Of a stretch of 64,000 bases of DNA, positions 49,763 through 61,368 are shown piece after piece. Both the position numbers and the translations under genes were made by a program. The stretch lies in the NCBI GenBank assembly GCA_951230915.1, contig OX579638.1, forward strand, positions 5,536,696 to 5,600,695, read 5' to 3'. This stretch comes from Antitrichia curtipendula (taxonomy: Eukaryota; Streptophyta; Bryopsida; Hypnales; Leucodontaceae). Within the stretch, counting starts at the first letter, position 1. Every line of letters starts with the position of its first letter. The notes under the pieces were generated by a model. That model was not told the origin of the DNA and did not search any database. It saw nothing but the letters and a program-made list of their open reading frames with translations.

Positions 49763-49975
49763 ATGTTTTGCTGCTTCCTGTGCGACGCGCAGCGGCAGGT
49801 GGTGGGCATCCGCTTCATCAATGGTATGTGCAGCAGGTGTGCCGGCAACGTGAGCGACGTTCGATTGCAGAGAGTGTTCCGGTGTTGCTTCGTCCGCCTC
49901 TGTTGGGTGCAATGGAGCCGCATCATATGCTCTCGCTGCGGGGTGCAGTACAAGAGCCGGTTGCAGAAACCCTAA
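49763..49975 (+). CDS. small zinc-ribbon protein (zinc_ribbon_15-like)
   Basis: The 70-residue single-exon protein starts MFCCFLCDAQRQVV. It carries two Cys pairs: CSRC at residues 23-26 and CSRC at 56-59, spaced as in the short plant zinc-ribbon family whose members begin MFFFFVGG and have CINC, then FFVPVWRW, then CxxC. Here the middle segment is CCFVRLCWVQW, which fits that pattern with extra Cys residues at 41, 42 and 47. Two further Cys (3 and 4) sit in the N-terminus. The family is taken to bind one zinc ion; its role is not well defined. The start was chosen because the upstream in-frame extension has no Met and the alignment with the family begins exactly here. The gene faces, and converges with, the glycolate oxidase gene 1.2 kb away. 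Confidence 0.75.
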   Translation: MFCCFLCDAQRQVVGIRFINGMCSRCAGNVSDVRLQRVFRCCFVRLCWVQWSRIICSRCGVQYKSRLQKP

Positions 49976-51216
49976 CTTCGTCGCTCAGGTACCGATTTTC
50001 CTTGCGAATTCTCCTTCCTTTCTTTGAACAAGCGGTCGGAGAGTCGAGGAAACTGCTGCGGCTCCTTCACGTCAATGCTTTCTGCGGAGGTTAATCCGAC
50101 TACGGGTAGTGTGCTCTGTAGTAACAACACTAACTCGCTCTATTTGGGGGAATTACGCGAATTTGTGAAGTGCACTGCTAAGGAGCGTCAAAGTTGCATA
50201 TGGGAGCAGGTTTTCAAATTCTGTTTTTTCCTACAGTTGAGGGTAGCCGCCCAACTCAAGTTCTAGGTTTTCTCAAAAAACAAGGGGAAGGCCTGCATTT
50301 TGAGAATCTTCAAAATTTGAAAATCTCATTTGGTTGCTCTTTCCTTGGAGCTTTGTTGTTCCCTCCTAGTTTTTCTCATGCCATAATGTGGTGGTTGCTC
50401 TTTCCTTGGAGCTCCATTGTTCCCTCCTAGTTTTTCTCATGCTATAAAGTGGTCTTAAAGTTCCTGTCTTTATTTCAATCTTTGATGTTAAAGTTTCTAT
50501 CTTTGTTTTCAATCTTGACATGCCACGTGGGATTACCAAAGTTCAATCTTCTACTTCAAATTCTCCACCATGACACCCACTGTTGTGATAGTCAAACACA
50601 AACTTTTGGGTTACCAATTTGTGCACTTTCATCCAATTCCATTTGCTTATCTCCAAAATTCATCTAGATCTTCACTCAAATTTTGATCACATTCATGCAT
50701 AAATCATTCAATTTATGCGTGGGAGCCACGTCATTCAAACTCTCCCACTAATTGAATTACCTTGTGTAGAATGTCAACTGTCATGTGGTCCCCAAACTCT
50801 GCAACCTTACGATCTTGGGGCAAGTATCCCAAGATCCTAGAACCTTTGAACGGTGATATGAAGCTTGCTTTTAAATATGGAGCTCAACATACTAGTGGAA
50901 TAGCGTTAAAGAAAGGAAATGTTAGAAGATCTTTGAATATTCAATAAGCTGATTCTCTCTTTATTAGCAGATGAGCCCACGGTGCGACAAGCTGATTTCA
51001 AGAATGTTATGAGCTATTCTATTCTGCAGGTCATCACATTGACGAGAAGCTTTTATGTCGTCAATGTACCTTTTTCTACTTTGCAAATATGAAATCACTC
51101 TACAACTCGTCTTGTTGGATGAATTTGCTTCTATAGAAAAAGGTAGTTTGATAATTCTACTTACAATGTGCATTACGTTGAGTTTGTGAGGGTAGCTTCA
51201 GGTTGGTTCCTAGCAA
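49976..51216. other. region between the convergent zinc-ribbon and glycolate oxidase genes
   Basis: It contains the 3' ends of both transcripts and two tandem repeats: a 61-bp unit in two copies (50332-50392, 50393-50453) and an adjoining 34-bp unit (about 50454-50520). A TATGCGTGGGAGCCACGTC patch (near 50715-50735) has an ACGT core. No further gene is recognised; frames of 60 to 80 codons have no motif. Confidence 0.5.
50332..50453. repeat. 61-bp tandem duplication
   Basis: Two adjacent 61-bp copies start GGTTGCTCTTTCCTTGGAGC and differ at only a few positions. Directly behind lies a second, 34-bp duplication (TTAAAGTT..CTATCTTT..TTTCAATCTT). Confidence 0.9.
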
Positions 51217-54011
51217 TCAAAGCTTGGACAGGAGGGGCTTGATTGCGTCTTGTTCTGTTTGCACATGCTGACGACGTATTTCTTTAATGGAGCAGACGCC
51301 CATTAGCGCCATTGTGAGCTCCAACTCATCGCGCAACATCTGCAGCGCCTTAGTGGCACCAGCCTCACCATCCACAGCGAGGGCAAATGGAATGGGTCTT
51401 CCAACCTGCCCAAGAAAGAAAGGGGCACGTAGTTTGCAGTAAGCTTGATCTGAGCGTTCCAGTGCTGGCATGGTTTGCTGGTAGAACTAATCCCGTAGAT
51501 GTGTTTTTAGAAAGCATACACACGTTGCAGTTGGCAGAGTTTACGTTAGAAACTGATTTGAATGACATTTCAATTAAGAGGGTTTAACATGACAAGGCTT
51601 TCTAGACCAGGTGACCATTACTAGTAGAGGATGTGAAAAAGCTTACAAAAACGCCAGATGCGCCAAGTGCCAGTGCTTTGAAAACGTCTGTACCACGACG
51701 GACTCCTCCATCAAGGAAGACAGGGAGTCGCCCTCTTACCGTCTTCACAACCTGCTTGCCACAGCCACACAATGAAGGAGTATAATTCAGCTTTAGGCTG
51801 TGCCCCCTGGGTTATGTAGAAATGTTAGCTACAGATTTCAGCTCAGAAATTGCATTACACTACAGGGTGCCAAGCTTAATGGAGTCTTTCGAAACTGGAA
51901 TATACAGAACCTCTTCAAGAACTGATATTGTAGCCGACACATGATCGAGCTGCCGAGCTCCATGATTGGAGACCATGATGCCTGCAACTCCAGATTGCAT
52001 TGCCAACACCGCTGTTCGGTACACAGATTCTTAGGTCAGTCCTGAGACATCTGAAGTCTTAAATAGAGGAGGAACAATTTGAAAGTCTGAACCGGATGAG
52101 AGGTATTGAGGTGATACTACCCTGTTCTCACCATCTTCAGCAGTCAGGATACCCTTCACAAGCACAGGAAGCTTGGTAATGCTTCGCAACCACTCCACGT
52201 CCTGCCATGTAAGTTCACCATGGATGTCAAGTGTGGTCAGAAATTCTCGAAAGAAAGCTTCGCAGATAATAAATGTTTTTGCAGACAGTCAATGTTGATG
52301 GTTGGTACCTTCCAGTTTAGAGTCCTGTCGAAATGACTGTCTGCCCATGATGCCAACACAGATTTACTTGTCTGTCACACGATCACACATTGTTGGTACC
52401 GCTCTTTTTCTCTTTACTTTCTGGTTCAACGTTTCTGAGATTTGAGGAGGATACAGAGGGAGACCTCCGCACAATAACTATGACCATTAAAGAAGAATTC
52501 CTAACAATTGTGGAGGAGATTCTCTTCTTGATGTTGTCTAAACTTTCCCAGAATAGTCGAATTTTACTATTTTCTGAGCACAATCTAGAATTCAAATCAA
52601 ATCTGAAGTGATATGAGACCTACGTGGTCCATCCTCTGTAAATTCATTAGACCTTCCAAATTTTTGTACACCACATGCGAAGGCAACTGGAACCTGCAAG
52701 CAAAGAACGAGCAGATCGGTAAGAAAGGAACGATTTGCCGACACTGAAGAAGACCTCATGCCACAACGTGGATCATTCTTTCACCACTTGAAAAGCCCCG
52801 AGACGTATTTCAGAAATCCTAACCACATCAATCCGTGCCCATGGTGATGCCATTCATTTAAGGCAGTTTCAAATATAAGCCCTACCAATTCTAGAAATAC
52901 CTCTGTGTGGATTTTTAGAGACTGAATTGAGAGGCTGACGTTCTATGTAGTGTTTCAGCCTTAGTACCATCGTCATGCTTGACATAGTCTAGATCGAATT
53001 CCTCACCCGTTTCTGATGTCTGCTTCTCTGCGACCCAGTCGGGGAGTATCAACGGTTAGAACTATGGCTTGATAGCCTGCCTGCTCTGCCCTTCGCACCA
53101 GCGTCCTGGTGATGTTCCTGTCTTTGTAAACCTGTTCATCAAAACCCAGCACAGCCTCAACGCTACTGTGGCATGGCCTATGCAATCACATGATTAGTAT
53201 ATTACCCACTGAACATCAAATTCTAAATTCCTCCAAGTGTAACCAATATCATCACAACTAAAGATTGGAGATCCTTTCACTCACATAGAGTTGGAAAAAT
53301 CGAACACCTGGCCCAGTCGCAGCCACCTCCTCCATGCTGCAACTGGAATTGGAAGACAGAATCTGCGTACACAACCCAATTCCCTCATGAAATACCGGTA
53401 ATCACTCCAGTCCGCTTTAATTAAGCAGTATCTAGCAGGAATAATCGTGTATAAAACCTGCCTCAACACTCGATCATGGGTATGAGTCAAACCATGAGTG
53501 TATTAGCTGATGCTGCTGCTCTCGCAGTTGCAAGCTCTCCTGGCAAGCACATATTCAACACACAATGTCAAACCGTAAATTGAAGCGAACCTGGAATTGC
53601 ATCTAATTCAACGTGATTACGAAGACACGGCGAAGTGCAAATTCATTACCTTCAGGATGCGCCAGCTTGTGAAGCGCGGTTGGGGCCACCATGATGGGCA
53701 TGTCGATCTGGAACCCTAATACCGAGGTCGCCAAGTCAATGTTGCTCACGTCTACCAGAATCCGAGGCCTCAACCTGCGCGGACCAAAAGTACTCCGTGA
53801 GAACTTGATTTCTCAAATAATCGCATGATCGTGAATCAGGTCATTGAAGTAGATAAACCCTCATTCACCTGATGCGAGAGAAAGCGGCCCTGTTTTCTCT
53901 CAACGACACTTGGTCCTCGCTGCCGTTGGCGAAGTAGTCGAATACCATCTTCGGCACCCGCCACTTCGCCAGAACCTCGTACTCATCCACGTTCACCACC
54001 TCCTCCGACAT
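51217..54011 (-). CDS. GLO: glycolate oxidase / (S)-2-hydroxy-acid oxidase, peroxisomal
   Basis: FMN-dependent enzyme oxidising glycolate to glyoxylate with release of H2O2, central to photorespiration. Ten exons: 54011-53869, 53774-53650, 53539-53493, 53362-53285, 53131-53007, 52693-52620, 52257-52132, 52011-51911, 51751-51647, 51405-51217; together 370 residues, the family's normal length. Active-site residues in spinach-enzyme order are present: Tyr26 (VFDYFANG), Tyr131 (FFQLY), Asp159 (LTVDTPR), Lys232 (LVKGIL), His256 and Arg259 (SNHGARQ), and the FMN-phosphate loop DGGVRRG (287-293). The C-terminus is SKL, a canonical peroxisomal PTS1 signal. Oddities: the pocket Trp in SSWATSS is Asn110 here (SSNSSCS), and the conserved Arg of NRF is Gly173. 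Exon 6 may use either of two close donors (52619 keeps the frame). All phases agree, so the gene appears intact. Confidence 0.95.
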
Positions 54012-54797
54012 CGTTTCCCTTACAACAATTGAATCAATCCCAACCCTAACTGGTCCAGGGGGAGCTAAATTGTGGCCTCAATTCTTTCAACTAGTGTCAA
54101 ATGAAGGTGACGACGCTGCAACTGGGAGTCGGTGCCTCGAAAGCAGAGAAAGCCTTTCGACACAACCAAGGCCCAAACCCAGGTGTAATTCCCTCCTTAA
54201 CCTCTTGGCATTGCATAATGTAAATCCACTGAAAGATCTTCTGGATTCAATCGTTTCGAACTGGTTCATGAGTCGAGTTTGTACGGCATTCATATGACAT
54301 GACTTCCGTCTGGACCCCACCATCCGGAAAAACGACAGCAGAGTTTGCCAAGCTGTGATTCCAGCCTTGGAATTGGCGTGTCAGAGCACCATTCAACCCT
54401 TGCTGTTGTGTGTGAAAACTGAATTTTCTCATTTGGGTTCCGAGCCAGAGGTCCTCCCAGTCAGTGCCGGCGACGGAGCTGGACTCCGTTGAGCAATTGC
54501 GATACGACTGTTTCGCAACTTCGCTTCTCTGCACAGTATTCCGAGATTAGTCTGGTGACCTTGATGAAAGTCGCTCCATCGATTGGCAATCCAACGGGAA
54601 GAACAAATGCAGCGGGAGCGATCGAGTGAAGACGCAAACATTCCTCCTCCGCTTGGGATTTGCATGGTGAATGCCCGATGAGGGGAGGCATTCCCCCGGC
54701 AGAGGAAGTCGTAGCAATCTGGCCATTCCAACATTTGCGACATTGCCCACATCCCCCCAAACTCTGAAAATTGGCTCTCATGGCTTCGTTTGGAAGC
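54012..54797 (-). promoter_or_regulatory. upstream region of glycolate oxidase
   Basis: GC-richer than ordinary intergenic DNA, with overlapping minus frames: 54781-54461 is open for 106 codons (starts MRANFQSLGGCGQCRKCW), and another at 54534-54247. I recognise neither as a protein. They may be part of a 5' leader or a small unknown gene. No clear TATA box was found. A family Y element begins at 54798. Confidence 0.4.
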
Positions 54798-55076
54798 TAA
54801 GGTAGGGGTCTCTAAAAGCGACCTCTAACACAGAGGTACATTTTACTTTCTTCAATGTATCAGCATTATACATTTCAGGAGGGAGTCGCTTTTAGAAACC
54901 ACTGCGTTTCAACTTCAAAATTTTGTAACTAATTCCACAAAGGTCCAAAAAATATGAAACGACTTGGATTAGATGTCAATTCCATTTTCCTTCCTAGTAT
55001 AATTTACTGAAAATTGTTTCAAGGAGTTTTGCTTCATTTTCAGCTCTTAAAGGGTTGCTTTAACAACCTCCTACCC
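54798..55076. mobile_element. family Y TIR element (copy Y4)
   Basis: Begins TAAGGTAGGGGTCTCTAAAAG and ends with the complement-like CAACCTCCTACCCA. The interior carries TTTTGTAACTAATTCCACAA and ATGAAACGACTTGGATTAGA. An inner inverted pair, AAAAGCGACCTC and GAGTCGCTTTTAG, is visible. It sits about 0.8 kb upstream of the glycolate oxidase start. Confidence 0.75.
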
Positions 55077-57035
55077 ATGCTTTGGTAATTCCACACAAGG
55101 TAGGAAGCCCATTGTGGACCACTCCCTACTAATCCCACTTATTAGGTTCACAAATTTATTTTTGCAAATGAAAGAAAACCTAGCTTGGGATATTTCACAA
55201 GGATTTTGGTCCATTTGTTTTCGATTGGAAAAAAAACATAATGTTGTGAACCAACCTAAACCATTCCCCTTTGGAAGAGGTATAATGTCTCCCTATATGT
55301 TTAGGAGTGAAATTAGGTGTAATTTGTAGAGAATCATTGGTTGGCTAGGAAGTTTCAACACTAGCGTCATTAGCTAATTGGAAAGTTGCAAGGTAGTTAG
55401 TGGTTGGCTAGGAAGTTGTCATGTTGGGGCATCCACTTTTTGTAGAAGTGAAAGGAAGCTTCCAAAGTTGCTTAATAATGTTATGGAAAGACATATTACA
55501 AGCAATCAAAGTAAAATCACGTAGCGTCCCATTGTGAACCATAAAAGGGGAATATTTTTGAGCTTTTGGACACCAAAGTATCTCTCTTAATTTCATGGGG
55601 GGATTGGAGTTCTTTTCATATATGATATGTTGGTGGTTCTTGAAAATATGACCTTAAGCGGAAGGAATGCCATTTGCAGTTGACAAAACATACTCATTAA
55701 AGATAGACTTCTTGTCATCACCTCTAAGATGGATACACCCAAAAACGCCAATTTTTGCTATTGAGCCTAGTTGCTACTATTAGACTGGTCAAGTTTTCAT
55801 ATATTCTTGTTGGCAAGTGAAAGGAGGTTCCAACGTACTAAAGAACGTGGCATTTGGACATTGTATGCAAAAGTTATTGAGGGTCAAAGTTTGTTTCTTG
55901 AAAGCTCTCCATTCAAATAGGTACATAACTGATTTTGGAAATGTACACAACCTGTAGATGGCGCTTTAAGGTCAGGTGTCATTTTGGAGGTGCCTACCTT
56001 AAGTGCATGCCTTGCCATTTGTAAAAAAATCGTAGCTACAATAGTGCTTAGACATATCCTTCTAATTTTATTTTTTATTGTAGTTGAATTCAAAGTTCAC
56101 CTGCGGTTTGAGTATCCTCCATGTTAGCAAAAAGTAGAAGTAATGATTATTTGGAAAGCATGATCTAAAATAAATAAATCTAGATATTGTGGGGTTTGAC
56201 AACTGACAAAGCAACCAAGATTTGACAAGTGAAACCTAATTTTTTTGTAGTCTCATAATTCCATTGTGTTGTTTTGCATATTGCATGGATAAGTTTTAGT
56301 TCCTACTTCTATTGTCCCCCACTACTTTCTTGATTATAGGAAGTTTTAGAGGACAACGAGGCATGCTTTGATAACACAAAGAGAGTTTGATTATTTCTTC
56401 TCCCAAGTCTACTCTCGAACCATAGGTATCATATGTATTTACGTTTGATTAATATTAATGACAAGGCTTTTACATATGTTGTCAGTTCTAATGAAACAAT
56501 AAAAATTCATGAAAAAAATCATATGACCTTCGTTGCAACCAATCCCAAGTAAAGCACCCATTCCTGTTATTTTCTCTATTTTTTATTTTCAAAATAACTT
56601 TTTCCTATAATTTCCTCGGATATTTTTCCTGGCGCTTTTAAAAACCAACTGGTTATTTTCTCATTTTCACGTTAACCGCCCTTTTTTCCCAAACGTTGGG
56701 CCCTACCTAACCTTAAGCGAGCTTGGTTGCGTTCACACCGGCAATCCCAGCATCTCCAGCTTCCACCATCATCGTCAAAGAACGTTCGATCACGCAAGCG
56801 ACATTCAACTTTCAAGAGTCGCACTTCGATTCCATTTTTCTGCCATTTCTGCATCCAATTCTGCACTCCATGTTTTTGTCAACACAATTCTCGACGCATT
56901 CAACAGCTCCATTCAATTGGTGTCCATCCCCTCATGTCTGGAGTTTGTTTCTTGCTCATTGCTCAATTGAGCAAACGTAGTTCGATGTTGTAGAGCGAGA
57001 GCGAGCGTGACAGGGGATTGATTGAGTCTGTAGCA
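55077..57035 (+). other. intergenic DNA and upstream region of the glutaredoxin gene
   Basis: 55077-56640 is AT-rich with one family V element (55725-56001). 56640-57035 becomes CT- and GC-richer and should hold the promoter and leader of the glutaredoxin gene. Its short overlapping frames carry stops before the real start. Confidence 0.5.
55725..56001. mobile_element. family V element (copy V3)
   Basis: Left end TAAGATGGATACACCCAAAAA, right end CATTTTGGAGGTGCCTACCTTA, inverted with mismatches. The interior matches V2 (GCCTAGTTGCTACTATTAGA, AAGTGAAAGGAGGTT). Confidence 0.7.
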
Positions 57036-59615
57036 ATGTGGAGGAGAGGGGGACGAGGCTTGTCACAGCTGCTGCAAAGGACAATACCACCACCACCACC
57101 GCCACTTCAAGCGCGCTTCACGGCTGTAGCTTCATCGAGGTGGAATGCTGTGGCCTGTGCTTGGACCGATCGACAGAATGGTATGAGAAAACATTCTTCA
57201 CAGTTGTCGAGATGGTGAAATTTCGGTAAACTGGTAGCCTCGCGATTGGATTTTTTTAAATTGTAGAGCGCGTTTACTGTTGGTGACATTCTGAGCTTCG
57301 GAATTGCTCTGAAACCCTTGGGTCTTCCCAGACTCCGAAATTTCGGGTTTAGGGTTTGAGGATCATGTGGATGCTTCGTGGATGCTTCGTCGATGCTTCG
57401 TGGATGTTTGTTGCTCAAATTCAATTTTGGTCTTGAAGATGAGTTCTGTTTCCATCCTCAGGAGTCCAATTCACAACATTATTGAACAGAGTACTATATA
57501 TCCTCTAAAGGATTTTATTCCCGTAGACAGACCTTATTGTGCGCACAAAGATACATTCTACTTCATAATTTTCCCGAATAGGTGCCTCTAAGTTCTCTTT
57601 TATTTTCTTCTAGACATTTTGATTCTTTTTGCCATTGTCTCCACGATTTGTTTTCCAGTGCTCTAAGATCTCCAAGGAAGCATGATTTCTTCCAAAAGAA
57701 AGGTCTTCCAACAGAAGGTCAATAGTGTTGGAATTCTATTACAGAGGAAGGAGGCTAAGATGTAACTTGGAATGGCAGTCCCCTGGTGGCAACAGCGAAT
57801 GAGTATCAGTGTTACTGGGGATGGATCGGATTCACATGATGATTTCAAGCCCGTGCAGAAAGACGGTTCTTCTTTACCGTCCGTGCAGGAGCACATCGAG
57901 AAGGTGATATACAATCTTCATTTTCCTTAAGCATGTTCTTTGATTATGCCTAAAATTGTCTGAGTAAGCATTTGAATATTGTTCCTATCGTTAAATTGTC
58001 TAAATTATTGTAAAGGGAATTGTAAAGGGGATTTGAGAGTCTCTTAGCTTGCATTTTTTGGACACTATAAATAAACTATGGTTTTTCAAAGTATTGAAAG
58101 TAAGTTTATTCAAATTCGATTATAGGCTCTCATGAGTAGAGGCTGTACATTTTAGGCAAGTTTGTATGAGGTAGTTTAGAAACGGGGTGGTGTTTTTATA
58201 GCTTGAAACGTCTCCGTCAACAATCATAACATGTGCTATCTGATATTGATGGACACCAGGATGTCAAAGAAAATCCAATGGTGGTTTATATGAAAGGAGT
58301 ACCTGAAGCCCCTGAATGTGGGTTTAGCGCTATGGTTGTTCGCATTTTGGATGAATATGGTACATTATTCCACACTTAATCCCTAAGTGCTTGAACTAAA
58401 GATAACAAGATCATATTAAATAATTGTAACTCCTCTAGAATATGTGTATCACTATTTCATGTAGAGTTTTCTTCCCTCTCCCCATTGATATATTACAGTG
58501 TTTTTTTAAGCTTTCTCAATGAATATTAATTGAATGAAGTACGATTAATATTTTCAATATATTCATCACAAATAAAATTTTCATATTTCATGGGGAGGTC
58601 TCCCTATTGTCAGAGTGATAGGAAAGCCTCCGTATGAGACATGAGCAGACCTTGTTGGGAACAATGTGACCTCCTTCTGAACTATGGAAAAGATTCTTTC
58701 TATGATGTCTAAAAGTTCCTGAAATAATCGAATTTGATTGAAAACCTTGTTTCTGATGTGCCTCATGCGCACCATGTGGCTGCATGACTAAACTCAGTCT
58801 CCTGTCACTCCATACATGTTGGTGGACGGTCTGGAAGCATCATAGACTAGTTGTGATTTGGTTGCCGACAGTGGAAAATTTTGAGTGTCTTGAGCTTGTC
58901 TCTTTGCACAACTCAATGGGGAAGGTTCTTAGTCAGGTGTTTTACTTTTTAGTTTATAAATCCGGGTTCATTTATAGGGTACGCAGCATGCAGGTGTGCA
59001 GTATAAGACGAGAAATGTTCTTACTGACCCGGAGCTTAGAACGGCTATCAAGGAGTATAGGTACGTTATTTTAAATTGACCAGTCCACTCGACCATTGTT
59101 GTAGGGTTAGCATTGTAATCTAAATGGATATCTACAGCTTCTTGACACACCTGACTTGAAATTTTTGTGATTCTTGGGTCGGAGCAATAGACGCTTATTC
59201 TCATTTTCTTTCGTTTGCTTGAGAGCGTGTTTATGCACTCCAAAACCTTTGCTAATTTCGCATACGAGATCAATTATTGATAGTTGGGAGAGTTTTATAA
59301 GTATCTCCAGTGGTCAAAATTAAATAAAGATGACTTACTTTGTGCTTATGAATGCAGTAATTGGCCCACTATTCCACAAGTATACGTGAACGGCGAGTTT
59401 GTTGGAGGATCCGACATTGTCATCTCCATGCACAGGGTATATTGACGTTTTACCACTCTAATTATTGCATTTCATTTTTAGAGGATCATGCACGTAGATC
59501 AGCTCTTAGAATTTTTTAGCATCTATCCTGACAGATCAATTGGATCTCTTATCTGCACGTGGGACAGTCAGGGGAGCTTGAGAAATTACTGAAAGATGTG
59601 AAGAAGAGGAGCTGA
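57036..59615 (+). CDS. GRXS15: monothiol CGFS glutaredoxin, mitochondrial (GRXS15/GRX5 type)
   Basis: Carries or transfers [2Fe-2S] clusters in the mitochondrial iron-sulfur pathway. Six exons: 57036-57180, 57779-57903, 58260-58359, 58994-59060, 59358-59436, 59568-59615; together 187 residues, phases agree throughout. Residues 1-50 form an Arg/Gln-rich, acid-free leader typical of mitochondrial import, including six prolines in a row (20-25). Residues 62-73 ([12 protein letters not shown]) are the pre-domain signature of plant GRXS15. The glutaredoxin fold follows: Lys102 in [14 protein letters not shown], active-site Cys110 in CGFS, cis-Pro152 in WPTIPQVY, and GGSD (162-165) for glutathione binding. 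It ends [15 protein letters not shown]. The protein is longer than the usual 169-residue relative only in the leader. Intron 1 has a four-fold 11-bp repeat (57368-57411). Confidence 0.95.
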
Positions 59616-60437
59616 TTCTTCCTTGGGATGAGCGTTTTTGGCGTGGTATGTATGGTGATAGTGAACAACAGCGATATTCTGAAGAAATGCCAAGAGCTCT
59701 CGGTTCTGACAATCCCTCACAATGTAACAATGGCTTCTCAAAATTACAAATACGGGGAGGGGGGAAGGGAAGAAATATTGAAACAAATTTAATTCGAATT
59801 ATTATTCTTAGAACTCAGAGGGAGGGAGGTTAAATTAATGTAAATTTTTTTGAGCTCATTGTAACAGTTTGTCACAATGACAATGACAATGAGCTCAAAA
59901 GATGCAGTAACTGCACTAACCAGAAGCTCTACGTCAAGTTAAGTTTATTGAAGAAGTGCCAGAAGCTCTACTTCAAGTTAAGTTTATTGAAGAAGTGCAG
60001 TGACGAAAATTTCAGCTGCTTCCAGATACATGGAACCTGTTAAGTGTTTTTATTTGTTCTCTCTCGTGATTGCAAGGAATTTGTAAGGTAGAGGACACTA
60101 TTTGCATCACTTTGAGCATTTCAACCAATATGTAGGAGTGTGCTCCATCTAGAGGTCACTATACAACCTGGGCTTTTTTTTTTCTTTCTGGTGCCAGATT
60201 GCACCAGAAAAAATAATCTGGCTAAAAAATGCCAAAAATATGCCAAAAAAACTTGGATGAAATCGCCAAAAAAATTTGAATTAAAAAAGAATCTTAGATG
60301 AAATTACCAAATTGAGGATGAAAACCCAATTATACACATGTGATATGTGCTAATTTGATATTTTCTATCTAATATGTGGATGAATGTTGAAATTCGGAGC
60401 ACCACTATAAATTTTTGTATCGCCACTTTGGCACTAC
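59616..60437. other. 3' flank of the glutaredoxin gene with foldback repeats
   Basis: Includes the likely 3' untranslated region, a hairpin (59848-59900), a 36-bp near-duplicate (CCAGAAGCTCTAC..AAGTTAAGTTTATTGAAGAAG, about 59920-59955 and 59957-59996), a TTTCTGGTGC..GCACCAGAAA hairpin near 60188-60211, and a stretch (60210-60430) like the interior of the 42941-43452 element. No gene. Confidence 0.5.
59848..59900. repeat. hairpin related to those at 6 kb
   Basis: TTTTGAGCTCATTGT (59848-59862) pairs perfectly with 59886-59900. The loop holds CAGTTTGTCACAATG, the exact inverted complement of CATTGTGACAAACTG in the hairpin at 5966-6011, so the loop word is conserved while the arms differ. Confidence 0.75.
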
Positions 60438-61368
60438 TTAACCCCTAAAGGACCAGCATGCAGTTTTTGGCAGTATAAAAAATTTGGGCAGGCACTTGTG
60501 ATTGGAGATTTCCATATTTTTGGCTGAAATTTTAATAGAAGGTGGGTACAAGGAGTACCTTTCATATGCACTATATTTCATGACATTTGAAAATAGGAGT
60601 CAAAAGTTATGGTCAAATATGTTACTTTTTTTCATAACTGGGCAGTCCGGCAGATCAGAAAAAATCACTTTTTTCAAAAATAAAAATTTGAAATTGGTTT
60701 TCTAGAGTTATATATATGTGGAAAGCTTTGAATCATTCCATTTTGACCAATGAATCAAAAGTTATGAGGATTTTTAGTTTGTGGGCAATTATAGATTCTC
60801 TACTCTGAAATAAACTTTGAAGTTGTTTATTTAACTCAATTTTTAATACTTTTTGAAAAAAATAAATTCATAGGATGTAGGTTGTTTATTACAACATTAC
60901 AACCACTGGGATTTACATTTTTCAATTCCATAATTAAATTCTTAACAATTTAGTATTTTGGATCATTCTCTACTTCTTGCTACTTACTATTTTTTTTGTA
61001 TATGTTGTACAATATCAAATGATTTGAAAATTTTTATGCATGTAGAGAACTTGTTTATAAAAAAGACTTCAAAGATGCACCACCATTTTGGACATTTTTT
61101 CATACAAATGTGACCTTGTGAAGTGCAGCTGCCCTGTTTTTCGCAGGACAAAAAGAATATTTTTGCCAATTCAAATGCTCATATCTTCCAATCCGCATGG
61201 TGGAAAATTCTGAAATTTTTTCGACATCTTTTAAAACTAGTTTACTATAAGATCCTATGGTTACATGTGTCAAAAAAGTGTTTCTTTCAAAAATTTGGTA
61301 CTTGTACTAAAAATGACAATTTTGGAGTGTTTTTGGTGAAAACATAGTCATAGAACTTTAGGGGTTAA
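60438..61368 (+). mobile_element. family X TIR element (copy X3)
   Basis: Ends TTAACCCCTAAAGG and CTTTAGGGGTTAA are inverted and near perfect. 931 bp. It shares GAAAGCTTTGAATCATTCC and CATACAAATGTGACCTTGTG with X1 and X2, and a plus frame of 74 codons (61123-61347) similar to the one in X2. Confidence 0.85.

Noticed and set aside
52383..52611. Overlapping plus and minus frames of 70 codons
   Set aside because: They lie in an intron of the glycolate oxidase gene between two exons whose phases match.
54247..54781. Minus frames as an extra targeting exon of glycolate oxidase
   Set aside because: The enzyme already starts correctly at 54011 and ends in SKL; stops separate these frames from it. 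Kept only as an unexplained upstream region.
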